From Dipylidium caninum (Eukaryota > Platyhelminthes > Cestoda > Cyclophyllidea > Dipylidiidae), in the NCBI GenBank assembly GCA_017562135.1, contig QEYB01000921.1:930001-994000 (forward strand): a stretch of 64,000 nucleotides of DNA. Reading direction: 5' to 3'. Below the pieces are notes generated by a model. That model saw nothing but the letters and a program-made list of their open reading frames with translations, was not told the DNA's origin and ran no database searches. The position numbers and the translations under genes are program-made. This document shows positions 47,495 to 59,888 of this stretch, piece after piece. How positions within the stretch are numbered: the stretch's first letter is position 1; each line of letters starts with the position of its first letter.

Positions 47495-49529
47495 ATGATC
47501 ACTTCAGCTTATTGTTATTCGTCAAGAGGTAGTCAAGGTGTAGAGTCACTGCTCTTGCAGGGGACACATTCGCTAGCAAATGGAAAGCTAAAACAGGCCC
47601 TCGACTTTTACACGGCCGCAGTCGAAGCAGATCCAAATAACTATATGGCGCGCTACAGGAGAGCTACCGCCTACATCGCCATGGGGAAGTTGAGATCTGC
47701 CCTCCCGGATATTGACAAAACAGTTGAACTTAATCCAGGATACGTTCTGGTAGCATTTCACTTTGGTAGATATCGTTTTACAGGCTCATAAACAACGAGC
47801 AAATGTTAATCTTAAACTTGGGAATTTAAAAGACGCTCGATCTGATTTGCTAATATTGGTAGGTTGATTCTTAAGACAGCAAATGTTATAGAAATCGGAT
47901 GATGAGGAAATTCGTAGAATGTTGAGTGATATTAATGATTTAGAAGTTAATGTGGAAGAGGCGAAAGGTTTGTTTTCAAAGGGACACTTCTCTGAAGCAC
48001 TACCTATATTGGATTACTTAATGAAGGCTATAACATCAAGCGGCGAACTTCTGGAAATGCGTGCTTTGTGCCATATCAAAACTGGAGACCTTCTTAAAGT
48101 AATTTTACAATTCCACTCATTCGATGCACTTAGGGCATCGAGGAATTACGTGAAAGTGTCCACATGGTCAGCGATAACCGTGCGGGAATGCTCAGAGTCT
48201 CTGCCCTCATGTATGAAGCCGGTCTAGCAGCCAGATCCCTTGAAGAGATCCGCGAATGTCTTCGATTAGATCCCGACGATAAAGGTTGTCGCGCTCATTA
48301 CGCAAAAGTCAGGGTTCTCGCAAAGGTTATTACGGACGCACAAAACTACTCTGAATCCGAAAATTGGGAGAAATGTCTTCCACTTGCCAAACGCATTTTG
48401 GAACTTGAAGGTAACAACCCAGAGTATGTGTTGCGAGGAAAAACACTTATTTGTCGCTGCGCGGCAAGGGTATGTATTTTGAGGCCCCTAAGTTTATAAC
48501 TTGTCGTTCCCTAGCGTAATTACGTTTTGTTTTTAGGCTGATCCGCAGAATTCCTTGGAAGCATGTGATTTTGTAATATCACGGATCTCCCAATCAGTGG
48601 ACGCGCATTTGGATAAAGCCGAGGCCTATCTAAATCTCGACAAATTTGATGAAGGTACTGGAATTTCTTGCTGTTTTACGTTATTTGTCTCAAGAAATTA
48701 TTTTCTAGTTTTTTTTTTCAATTACTCTTAGGCCTATTTTTACCTAAAGTTCTGTGAATGTTCAGCATTACTGTATAGTTGTTTCTTAATCTGCTAAAGA
48801 ATTTTCGTAAGAGTATTTGACTTTTTTATTTTAACTTACCGAAGAACCTAATCTTCCCGTTTCTCATAAAAAATGCAAAATGGGCAATATTTGTAAACCT
48901 GTGTGCTTCCTTCTTGTGTTTAGCTGAGGCCGAGTACAGGGAAGTTTTGAAATTGGAGCAGAACAACCAAAAGGCCTTGAAGGGTCTGAAAAATGCCCAA
49001 AATCTCAAGTCACGGGGTAAAAAGCGTGACTATTATAAAATTTTGGGCCTGAAAAGAACGGCCAGCGACAGGGAAATAAAGCAAGCGTATCGGGAATTGG
49101 CTGGCAAAAACCATCCGGATCGTTTTGTTGACGATACTCAAAAGAGAGCCGCCGAAAAGCGTTTTCTTGATATCAATGACGCTCGTGATGTTCTACTAAA
49201 TAAGGGTAAGTAGCCTTCGCGAATAGGTGTATCTTTTCGTTACTTTTCGGCGCCTAACATTTCGGATTACCGAGAATCGGCGCTTTTGATTGGCATTTGT
49301 GCTTTTCAATTTCTTTTATGTTTTTACTTATTTCACCATAGAGATGCGGGCTCAATTTGATAGCGGCATCGACCCAAAGGACCCCGAGGCGCAAGCTCGA
49401 GGTCCCTTCGGCGCCGGGGAGGGCTTCGGACATCAATTCTTCACGAGTTCGGGGCCATTTGGATTCAATTTTCGCAACTTTGACCCGTTTGGTGGTGGTG
49501 GCGGCCACTTTGAATTTCATTTTGGCTAA
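47495..49529 (+). CDS. DNAJC3: DNAJC3 / P58IPK, TPR and J-domain co-chaperone (N-terminus uncertain)
   Basis: DNAJC3 is an endoplasmic-reticulum co-chaperone that binds unfolded proteins with its TPRs and stimulates BiP through its J domain. Exons: 47495-47749, 47784-47858, 47892-48098, 48134-48469, 48537-48654, 48924-49205, 49342-49529; all phases agree, giving 486 residues from ATG 47495. Visible TPR elements include GKLKQALDFYTAAVEADPNN, YRRATAYIAMGK, ECLRLDPDDKGCRAHY and HLDKAEAYLNLDKFDEAEAEY. The J domain starts KKRDYYKILGLKR around residue 365 and keeps HPD (KNHPDRF). The tail is Gly/Phe-rich and ends FEFHFG. Three introns are 33-35 nt. A signal peptide is expected in this family but not seen: the first exon may truly begin at AG 47505, preceded by an unplaced leader exon, with ATG 47495 then being intronic. 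A possible poly(A) signal lies at 50270-50275. Confidence 0.95.
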
Positions 49530-50479
49530 CGCTAACTGCCCGTTTCGCCCAGTCTTTCGTCCTCACTGTAAAAATAGTTTTTCTTGCTTCGGATGTACAT
49601 AAAAATGGAAACTGCGCCTTCAATCCCGATTTTTATGACCGTCTTTTTCCTCTATCTGCGAATGCGAGGAGACTGGTGGTTTCCGACTTAACAATGGTCT
49701 CGTATAATTAGATTTTAACGATGGGTTTTATGGACTTACGGAAACCCTTCATATGTCTGATTTGTTTTTTGATTTCGGACGCTATCCCATAGACACTAAA
49801 AGTACTTTTCCTGTCTTAGTTTAAGTTGTTTTGCTGGCGTTCCTTGTTATGTTGCAATCTTTTCCCTAGTGAATCTTAACTCGAAGTCGGTTGTTATGAC
49901 GCATGATTCATTTGTCAGAATGTGTTTGGTCATATCTGTCTCTCCAGTTAATCCCCTTTATTATCATTCACTGACCTCAAAATAGCCACTGTTTAAGCCG
50001 TTGACTAATTGCACGCAACTCTCGACCACTTTGCCTTCACGCCTGGACAGTTTTTCGTGTTTTCGCTGTCTGCCCCTTTACACACAATTACACGTATCTT
50101 TATTCCCCAAGTTTCTTCCATGCGAAGAAAGTGCATTTGCACATCGCTAGCCTATTAACACTGAGCTAGCATAGATGACATACGTGATAAGAGTAAGGAA
50201 TAATCCTCAAAATTACATATCATTACATCATTTCTCATCCATTAGGCATTGTCCACCGGTCAAGGTGTGAATAAACTTGTAACCATGCCATCACAAATAG
50301 TTAATAGAATAATTAACTGATAGGGTATGGGTGGGTAATTGCGGGCAGAGGGGATAAAAAAGGCGCTAGAATACTCCAAATCCAATAAAAGATTGAATCA
50401 TTGGTAGTGTGATGGGGAGTGTCGGGTATGTGTGTTTTGAGATAAAGGGGTGAAGTGGAGGTGGGACTCAGTTTGTAAG
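49530..50479. other. Convergent 3' flank of DNAJC3 and MAP2K
   Basis: Shared 3' UTR and intergenic space of two tail-to-tail genes. No open frame with recognisable content was found. Confidence 0.5.
50270..50275 (+). promoter_or_regulatory. Possible DNAJC3 poly(A) signal
   Basis: AATAAA about 740 bases downstream of the DNAJC3 stop and before the convergent MAP2K gene. The distance is long but nothing better was seen between. Confidence 0.3.
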
Positions 50480-53400
50480 TCAGCGATGATCGAGGACGGA
50501 GCAGACGAACTGAGCCATGAGGGGGGCGTCGCGTTCCACGCAAACGCTGCGGAGGAAGGGCGAGTCAAGGAGGCGCAGATAGTTGGCACGAGCGGACTCC
50601 TCCTTCACAAGACACTGCGAAACTATATCCCGAAAGTCCTGTGAGTAGGGCACCGACTCCGGTACATGGGGCGGTGCCTCATGAACCACCTGTGAAGATA
50701 CAATCAACCACCGATGTTTACTCGTAAGTCCACACAACTTTTGACAGAATTACGACCCATGATTCATACTTCCACTTTTTGAAAAAGTGTAGCCAAGGCT
50801 ATCAAAGGATGCACAAAAAGTACTACGCAGTGGTGGGAGTTCGACTCGAGTAAAGTACACAAGTCCTTTCTATTCCCGGGCGGTTTCGGTGATTATCCGA
50901 ACGAATTCACAGCGGTGACGTTGATACTGACAACTCCATTTTCTCTCCAGATTAGACTCTATGTCATAGAACCCATTTACTCTAAGCATTCGACTTCACT
51001 GAGGCGGCACAAGGATGAAACAAGGTGCGTGGTTTTTTTTTGCTGTCGCGAGCTTGAGTTTTAAATCGTGACCAAATCAAAGTGGGAAGAGAATAACAAA
51101 TGAAAGAACTGTTCTCGATGTTATCATTATAACTGCGGATTATCGCAAAATAATGCTTCGCCGATGTTTGGGAGGAAAAAATATGCCAGCTCGGTGGGCG
51201 GGGAGGATTAGGAAGAGAGGAGGACTGACATTGGCGAAATTTAACGGAAATACGTGGAGGTGCTGGAGCAGTCGGATTGCATGCCTCGCGGGTGGTGGTG
51301 GTGGTGTTCCTTCAACCCTGCTCACCGCTGCGGAGGGCAAATGAATAGGAGGCACTTAAAATGGTATCCCAAGAGGGAAAGAAAGCACGTAGAGTGGAGC
51401 TTACAGCTTTGACAAGAATGAGCTTTTTATACGTGCTCATCGCAGCACACTACCCACAGAATGATGTGTGCTAAAGAACATTTAATCCTTCTCGGCCTCT
51501 CTGAAGAGTAGCGCATCTTTTATCGAATAGGAGAGAAAGTGTCGACGCAGTCACAATACAAGAATCCGATTCTCCCAAGCTTAATCTTGGAGTAAACAAT
51601 CGCAGTACAAATGCTACCTCGCAAACATGGAATTCGTTGAAACACTTCAATTAATTGTATGCATGCGGCAGTGAACCAAGTCGGAAAACGAGTGATATTT
51701 TTATAGCCTACAAAAAATCAAAGTCCCGACATCTTTAAACGTTCCTCCTCCTACGTCACGAATACAACGGCCTCTAAGGTGGGGGGAACGTGGGTGATCG
51801 CACGACAGAGAACGCTTAGTTGGTCGCATTCTTTCAGTTACAAGATTCGGTCATGGCAAAAATTGAGTTAAGATTGCATGGTTTTGGTAAAAAATATGGT
51901 TGTAGGAGGCACACGGACGGGGATACATCTAGATCTCCGTAGGATGCCGAATCATCTAAAAGTCATGGCGAATAATATCTGTCCATCATGCGCAATTTGT
52001 CCGAACGATGCAAAAAGGCCATGAGAAAAAGAAAAAAAACCAAAAAGACGGAGAAGTAATGAGGAAATTCAAGCGATACTCACAGTTAAAGAACAAGAGA
52101 TGAAAAGAGGTAAAAGTAAGAAGGGCCAAGGTTTGTTTGACTTGCTAGAACATATGAATGAAAAGGGTTAACAAAATCGCGATGGAAAGATCATATTTGG
52201 CTATGATGTCGGTATTAAAAGAGAGGAATGGGCCAACACGGCGGACCAAGCGGTGATGCAGAGGGCCAGTGATTATGCGCATAACCTTTTGATGTCGTCC
52301 CTCAATTCCCATTGCGTCAAAAGTAATTAATTTAAATTCCAAACGACATCACAGACAAAATGTTGGAATATCAATTTCTCTTAATGTAATAACCACTGCG
52401 GTAACAAAGCAAAGTGCCTCAACCACTCATAAGTTTAAGAAAAAAGTAGGACGACAAAAAAAACGACTTTTAATAATCTTTATGGGGGCGTGAAGGCTGA
52501 TGTGAATTGGATGGACTATTCCATCTCGGGGCCGAAAGTGACTAATGAAACAGCCCGCCCACCACCACTAAACCTCTGCATCATGACAAAATATGTGGAA
52601 TTCGTTCACAGTTCGTAAATCACCACATACACACATTGTGATATCGGGGGGCGAATAAACTACTACGAGACGACGTTCTCACACGATGGAAGAAGAGACA
52701 TGGATTGGATAATAGGTTAAAAGCAGTAGGGGGAGAGACGAAAGGGAGCAGAGTATTTCATATTAAATGAATTCATGTCCCAAATAAATAATTAAATGAA
52801 TCGTACGTAGTAATGATAGCCAAGCTCACTGAATTTAACACCACAGATGGACAACTGAAGAGGTGACATTTTAAAATAGAGAAAATCCAGTTCAACTGCC
52901 GACGTCAGTCATTTCTTAACCGGGAAAATACTGCAACCGCAGGGAGAAGTATTTGATGCATCACTGCTACTACCGGTAAGAAGCAGTGGAAGACGGAAAC
53001 TCGGTCTGTTTTCACCAAGCCAATGAACCGAGAAGTTGACAGGTGACTCACGTGTTTGAGAAGTTCAAACTGATTGACAAAACTCTCGTAGGGATGTTTC
53101 CCGGTGGCCAGCTCGAGAAGTGTGAGGCCCAAAACTCCAGACGTCGGCTTGAATGCGAAAACCACCGCCGACACTGCGACTAGGGTCTATACGCTCGGGC
53201 GCCATATATCGACACGTTCCTGTATTGCTCTGTGCCATGGAATTCTTCAACTCACCTGATACGCCATAGTCACACACCTAGGCGATGTAGAAGATAAATA
53301 ACATAGAGATCTCCAAAAACTCTCACCGCCAAGCACATTTTTGCCACCTTCAAGCAACCTTTCCTAACGGTAGAGGGGGGAAATCAGACTAACTTGCCCG

Positions 53401-56400
53401 CCTACGCCAATTGCCTGACGACACCTGAAATATCTTAACAACTGATATCGTCTTCACACACCAAATAGTTAAACGGGATGCAAACAGACGAGAGACGACA
53501 TTCAAGTTTTGAAGGGGATGAAAGAGTGCAATTGATTCAGTGAACCCTGAATTCAATGACACAATGACATTTGGATGCACTCCTATGAAGGTCAACTTCC
53601 TTCTCCGTATGCTCCTACCTATTATTCAAGCCTTTTAGCCACTTCGTGACGCATTGCAACCAAACATTTTGCTCCCACAAGAGGATCACTCAGCATATCG
53701 ACGGGCAACAAGTCTTCTCTAATTCCGAGGGTATAAATGTAAATTACCTAACAAAAGGCCCGATTGTGCAAAAACTTTAGGCTATCATCAAAAAAAAGAC
53801 AAAACTGTCTGGTCAAGCGGGAATATCAACTTACACAGGAGGACTCGAGGAAAAGGGACACCACTAAGGGAAACCAAACTGGTGTACGTAGGCGAGGAAA
53901 AAGGTACGAAGAGTACGAGAACTTACCTTTACATGTCCGGAACGGTCGATGAGGATGTTGGAGGGTTTTACGTCACGATGCATGGTTACGAGATCCTTCC
54001 GGAGGTATTTCCAGTTGCAGTTACCACGCAAAAGGCAATGTAGGCCAGTAGGTTCTCCGGAATTATTTTGCCTTGGCCATACACCTGAACAGATTCCCAC
54101 CTATTAGAATATTTTGGGTGGGTCTTCCAACTAAAAAATCAGCTGCTCGAACTCCTAATTTAGGTTGAAATGGACACTCTGTCTATTCAATTATGATTCA
54201 TTATTTCAGTAGAAAGTAAAAAAAGTGAAGTAAAAAAGGACATCTATTGTGATTCGAAATGATACAGTCACCATTGGAAAGAGCCGTAATGGACGGTAAG
54301 TGTAAATGGTGACTATGAGAGTCAGAATAGGAGAATCCTTAATCTACCTTAGATAAAAGCTATTCAACCGGAGGTGGACCCACATCGCGGCGATCTCCCT
54401 CTTAGAAGCATGAATTATTCTAGGCGTCTTCTGTAGTGAGTACTCACTCATAAAGAAATGCGGTGAGAAAATAGCACCAGTGAAGGACAGGTTAGATGTT
54501 TTGCACGTAGCGTGGAAGCAGACTGAGATTTAAAAAAATTGGTGACAGTACACAAAACGAGACACTTAACTTCATATCCTATCGCTCATGTCGCTCTTAA
54601 ATGTCCAAAGTGGCATCACTTAGGTGATCTCGCCCCAAATCAAAGCAAAATCGCGACTTCACCTCAAAGGACATCACTTAAGCTTTCCACAAGGCTAACC
54701 ATCCAACTTTCCATTATGTTCTATTCCATTGGATGATATCGTAATTTACGACATCGTACACTTTCCTTTGAAGAAGGCAGCTAGAAGAAAAGTAGCCTTA
54801 GAACTCGAACGATGAAGCCGTATCATGGAGTGTGGTCATGCCAATAATTTACATTCGAAAAGTCAATCGCTTGTACATCGTTTAATAGCCACATTTGAAA
54901 ACCCTCCTATATAATGCCGCTCCAAAAAAGTTCGAGTAAGACCACGCCTTTAAGCTATTGCCAGAATGCTGCAACGGGGACAATTAACTCAGGCCTCGGC
55001 GACAACCGTCAGTACAAGTTGAGGGAAAAAACATCGTGATCCCCAGTTATGAAAAGCTGTGAGCCGCCCGACATCTAATGATACTCGGACACAATTATAT
55101 TTAAAATGCAGACGAACAGGTAGAATTCGTATTGGCCCGCCCACCTTTTGGCCACTTTACAAATAAAAATACGTCACACGGAGGTAATGGTGACAATGAC
55201 AAACAAGTAACTTTTATTAACAGTAAAGTTAATCATCTTCAAGGACTACAGAAATTTGACCTCCCAAACCATGAGCCATCAATTGTTTGATTTCTGGGGT
55301 CGTCCAGAATGAGTTGCACAATTCGAAATGTCCTTTTATGTGGCGCCATACCTACGACCCCCAAATGCTATTACAAGAAAGACAAGACTCTAAGAGCGAT
55401 GATTTCATGGGAAAGTGGACTAATAATACGAAAATATGATATTTAAATGGTAGCCATCAAAACTTTGGCGTCCTTCACCACCACAGAAATCCCACTATGA
55501 CATCTAGAGGTGGTTCTCACCGACGACACAAACCAGGTTTTCCTTCAAAAGGTTCCCCTTCGCATTCGGTAACACCGTCGCACACAAAATTGCATATTCT
55601 TCATCAGTTTAACTTATTCTACGAAACTGTTAGTGACACAGAGCATGTACAGTATGTTTGCTATAGCTGTACGCTCCCCTGTTTTGCAATTTTCAGTCGG
55701 AACATATTAGTAGGAAGATATTTACTTCCGTAAACACATAAAAAGGTCCTAAGAGAACAGCGAAAATAGAAATGTAGTGGTATTCGCGTTAAGTACATAT
55801 TTTTGATCCGAATTTGAGGATTTTGTGATTCAAATCCATCGGGGAAGATAAAAGGATCAAGGACTAAAATCATCAACAAGTACGTCGTCCAAAAAGAAGA
55901 GATCTTTTGACAAGTCAGAGCTTAAGAGGTGATGTCTAAAAAGTTGCTGAGGAGCAAAATAGAGTAAACATGACTAGTAGACCTAGGATTTGAGAGAAGA
56001 TTTAACATCGTTTCTATACGAAAGAACTACCCCGAAATCCTTCCCCTCATAAGATGATGTGATCGTGATTCCAATGTATGGATGCAACGCAAAGTAACAC
56101 ACAAAAAAGTTGAGAATTCAAGCGAGAGTTAACTATCATTTTGGTTACAAATAGTGATTATGGGGGAAAAATAAAAAGAGGAAGTGGGAACTGACCTTTT
56201 GAAGGAATTTATCAAGCGAGTCGTCCATAAGCTCCATAACCACCCAGAATTCGCATCCGAAAGTGAGGGCACCATAGGAAAGGACAGCGTAGGGGCAAGT
56301 GCTGGTGCGCATGCTAACATTCCAGTCGTTAAGGATACGTGATCGACCCGAAGTTTCTACTTCGAAAGGCAGTCGTTTCACCGCGAACTCACACTTGCTA

Positions 56401-58250
56401 GGAGAGTGGTACATTCGATGTACTCGCGCGTATTCTCCTCGGCCTACAAAACGCATTGAAAAATGTTCATTTTATTGTAAATAATAAAAACCGTCGAACA
56501 GGGAAATGCAATGAAGTTACGAGGCAATTTAAAATAGAATAAATGGATATCTGCAATATAATGTGAGGAACGCCATTGCCTACTCTTTCGCTTAAAAAAG
56601 TAGTAAAAAAAGTGAGAATCATAAATTAAGCGGTCTATTTAGAAGTAGACAAAAACATGACTGCAGAGACAAACTCAAGTTAGTCTTGAGACAGTAAATT
56701 TAACCAAATTATACAGAGAAATATAAACAAGGCAATGAGATAGAAGACAAGAAATACTAAAAGAAGGTTTACGCAAACGAATGTTAAAAAATTGATATTC
56801 ACTTGTTCAGGCTATTAGATCAGCCACTTTGCAATCGGGATATTAAAGTAAAAAACGCCCAAGTAATGACGTGAATAGAAGTAAGAGGCGCATATTGGAG
56901 AGAGATCTGCTGCAAATGAGCATGGACAGACAATTTATATTCCCACAAGTATTAGTAGATTTAACAAAAATATGATGAAGATTAAGACAAGAAGTCCCCA
57001 CAAACTATGCAGTAAAAACAATGAAATATTCTGATAAAATTAGTTACACAAGAGAAGATGGTTATTCTGAACGAAACCATTGAAAATACTTTGAAACAGC
57101 ACGTTTTCATCAAACCCGATTTAGTTTAAAAATCAAATACTTACGAACGGAAACCTATAGAGTCCACCGCAAAATACAAGTAAAAAAATGAAAGTACATG
57201 TGAATACCAGAAAAATGAATTTGATCAAGTATTGACCATTGGATAGGAGAGAATGCTATAAGGCATTTTATCTTTAATAGTGTTTTTCTAGATTTTAAAC
57301 AACTCCGAGTAACATAGCAAGATTTGGTGAGCCAAAATACAAGGTAGATTTAAAATATATGGAATCTAAATTAATTCAATAATTCATGTTATACTACATT
57401 GAGAGAAGAAGCAAACTCATGAATTTTGAAAATAAGTGCTAGGTGTTCGGAAATAAATGGTAAATACCGCTAAAATTTGCAGCGTCTATATGAGCGTTTT
57501 AGAAAAAGATAGGGCAGAGTTGCAGACATTCTCCTAAGGACTAAAACCTATAATGCACAATCATGAAAGGACGGTATCACACAATCTCGCACAATGATTC
57601 AGAACTTTATGACTAAGCCCACATACGGAACCGTAGAGCAAAGGAAAAATGGTAGAATAGACCCAATGTGGGAAGCAAAAATGAACAGTGCTAAAACATA
57701 TGTCAACAATGCGACGACCAAACAATAGCATTAGTTGTGAAAGAAGCGTGGGATTATATCATGAGAATCAAAATCAGGAGCTAGTCTTTTCTTCAAGAGA
57801 TCACGTACAGCACATCGCAAAAAATAAGTGGTTTTGTACAAATTAAAATATTCAAACAGAACAAAACAGCAAAGTTGTTTTGTTAAAGGCAAATAAGTTA
57901 CTAGCTAATTATCTGGCAAAAAAATATCAAGCATAGTTATGAAAAACAAAAAAATCAAATAATGGGTTACCGAGAATTACTCGACAGATCTGAAGTCCTA
58001 TTATTTCAATATTACTGGATGTATTATAATTTACTATATTAAGTAAGCCAATGAAGGGAATTAAACTTTTTACCTAATTCTCCTTTACTTCCAGATCCCT
58101 TGCATCGATTGTGACCTTTTGACCGTTAATGATAACATCAGTCCGATTACTAAGCTGAGTACTGGGTCCAATCTCAACCGGTAAAATAACGCCGGGTATG
58201 CGCCGAGTTTCGCCAAGATTCAGAGGAAGCGGTCTACGCACAGCGGACAT
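50480..58250 (-). CDS. MAP kinase kinase, MKK3/MKK6 type, with frame breaks
   Basis: Dual-specificity kinase that activates p38-type MAP kinases. On the - strand the exons are 58250-58074, 56443-56196, 54084-53927, 53277-53052 and 50689-50480. Landmarks: an N-terminal INGQKVTIDARDLEV like MKK6 (IGNQNFEVKADDLE), the Gly loop GRGEYARVHR, FAVKRL (VAIK lysine), MRTSTCPYAVLSYGAL, MELMDDSLDKF, HRDVKPSNILID, activation loop NSMAQSNTG, MAPERIDPS, and LELATGKHPYESF. MELMDDSLDKF favours MKK3/6 over MKK4 or MKK7. DFG is replaced by DYG. Three exons each differ by one base from a readable frame: at the A pair 58076-58077, the T pair 54015-54016 and the A run 53131-53134. With these corrected the gene has 339 residues, exactly the MKK3/6 size. 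It is therefore either a functional gene with sequence errors or a young pseudogene. Confidence 0.88.
51291..51306. repeat. (GGT)5 microsatellite
   Basis: Short GGT trinucleotide tract inside the MAP2K intron between exons 53277-53052 and 50689-50480. Confidence 0.85.
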
Positions 58251-59888
58251 TCAAAACTACCAATGTAAATGCAGACGAACTGCCCCAACGCCCGATAATA
58301 CGATGCTGCACAAAAGACCCGCCCTTAAATAAACATTTTAGAGAAATTATAAACGAGTGTTTAAAACGGTGTGCAAAAGTCATAATCGGAATGTATAAAT
58401 TTTGTACATTTTAAATCATCGCATAACGGTAATTAAAAATTTTTTATCTCAATAGCTGAAAAAGCTTAATATGAATTTGAAAAATCCTTAACTTGAAAAC
58501 CTAGGGAGTCGCCTTTGGAAATAATGTGCCCAACAACGACTTTACAGTTAAACGAAGACGCTATACATATTGTGTAAGCCAATAGGCGTTGGGAACCCTG
58601 TATTTCAAATTTTGGACCTCAAATTCGGTGATTGTCAGACAATAGAGAAGCGAACTGTCAGATCGTTACACTGTTGATAATGCTCGAAAGAATTTACTTT
58701 CGCGATCGAGGCGGACTCGTTTTGAATTAGTAAAGTCCATTATATGTTCGCCATGTGTCGATCAAAACCTATCAGTACGATATAATACGACCGGTTTTTT
58801 GCATCTCTTCGTCCCTGCCATTTTACGCCAAAATAGTATGTTTAGAGTGCGCCACCTGTTCTTTCGCAACTTCAGTGAGCTGAAGTTTAAGATGTATTTA
58901 TGCTGACCGTTCTAATCGTTCATTGGTTAAAAACATTGTTAGATGACTTGCGGTGTATCGTGCTAGCTATGGATTCTGTCAATTACGTTCATGACGACAG
59001 TACTGATTTCGAATGTGATAAAAAGAATCCGGGTCCCCATGAGATCACTTTCGACTGCCAAAAGACTCAGTAACAGTATATATGGGATCCTCAACTTCCT
59101 TCAAAGTGAATGGACAAAAATGTCGATCGAACGCTCTCAATGGGAATTTGAGAGAAACTGAATTGCAGGTTTGTATTTATTCCGTCAATTGTGTTATTTT
59201 AGACCAAAAATCGCCGTTTTACAAAACGAGAAAACAGGGTGCGAAAATTGAAGAGCGATCTTGTTCGGCGAATCAAGATGCTCGAATATGCTTTACAGCA
59301 AGAAAGATTATAAAGAACTTTACATTGAAGTACCTAATGTGAGTCCAAAACAATAGCAAACTATATGTATGAGCTATACAGGTAGCCAAGATGCCACAAA
59401 TAAACAAGAGGGACTAAGTACATTTTGAAAAGAGGTCGATTAAAGAGAATATCTGACGCGACTTGGAATGAATAATTTCGTCTAACGAATTGAGGGTTGC
59501 TAGGGTAAGAGAAATCTTGGGTATCCCTCCGAAAACCGAAACAGTAGGTGAGTCATTTTTCATCGTAGCATATTGTGCTTATGTTTCGTCGCGTACTTTT
59601 CGCGTTTTTTATCGCTGTTAACCTCTGCTTTTTCACTGTTTTAGCTCCTGAATCAGTGAATCCCTAAAGGCATGTCATCAGATAGAAGTTCATAGGCGAT
59701 CGCGTGATGAATGTAAGTTTCACCGTTTGTCCTCTGCATTTGGGTTTTACTCTTGCAATCAGTGATTTTTTTATTTTAATGTGCACCAAGAGTTATCTGT
59801 GTTTGCTTTTCCTCTCTGCCATATCATTCAAGATAATGGAGACATCAACCGAAGAGTCTGCTTAACACATAATGACGAAACAGTTTAG
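58251..59888. other. Interval between MAP2K start and first recognised striatin exon
   Basis: A small frame with ATG at 58969 (34 acidic codons) and another open frame beginning at 59082 lie here, the latter reaching a possible donor (CAG|GTTTGT) at 59168. Neither resembles the coiled-coil N-terminus expected for striatin. They may be unplaced exons of it or unrelated. Confidence 0.35.

Noticed and set aside
50808..50850. B-box-like GAGTTCGACTC, possible tRNA
   Set aside because: No correctly spaced A box, acceptor stem or anticodon arm could be drawn around it.
58969..59073. Small acidic open frame starting MDSVNYVHDD
   Set aside because: Only 34 codons, and no match to striatin or any other known family could be made.
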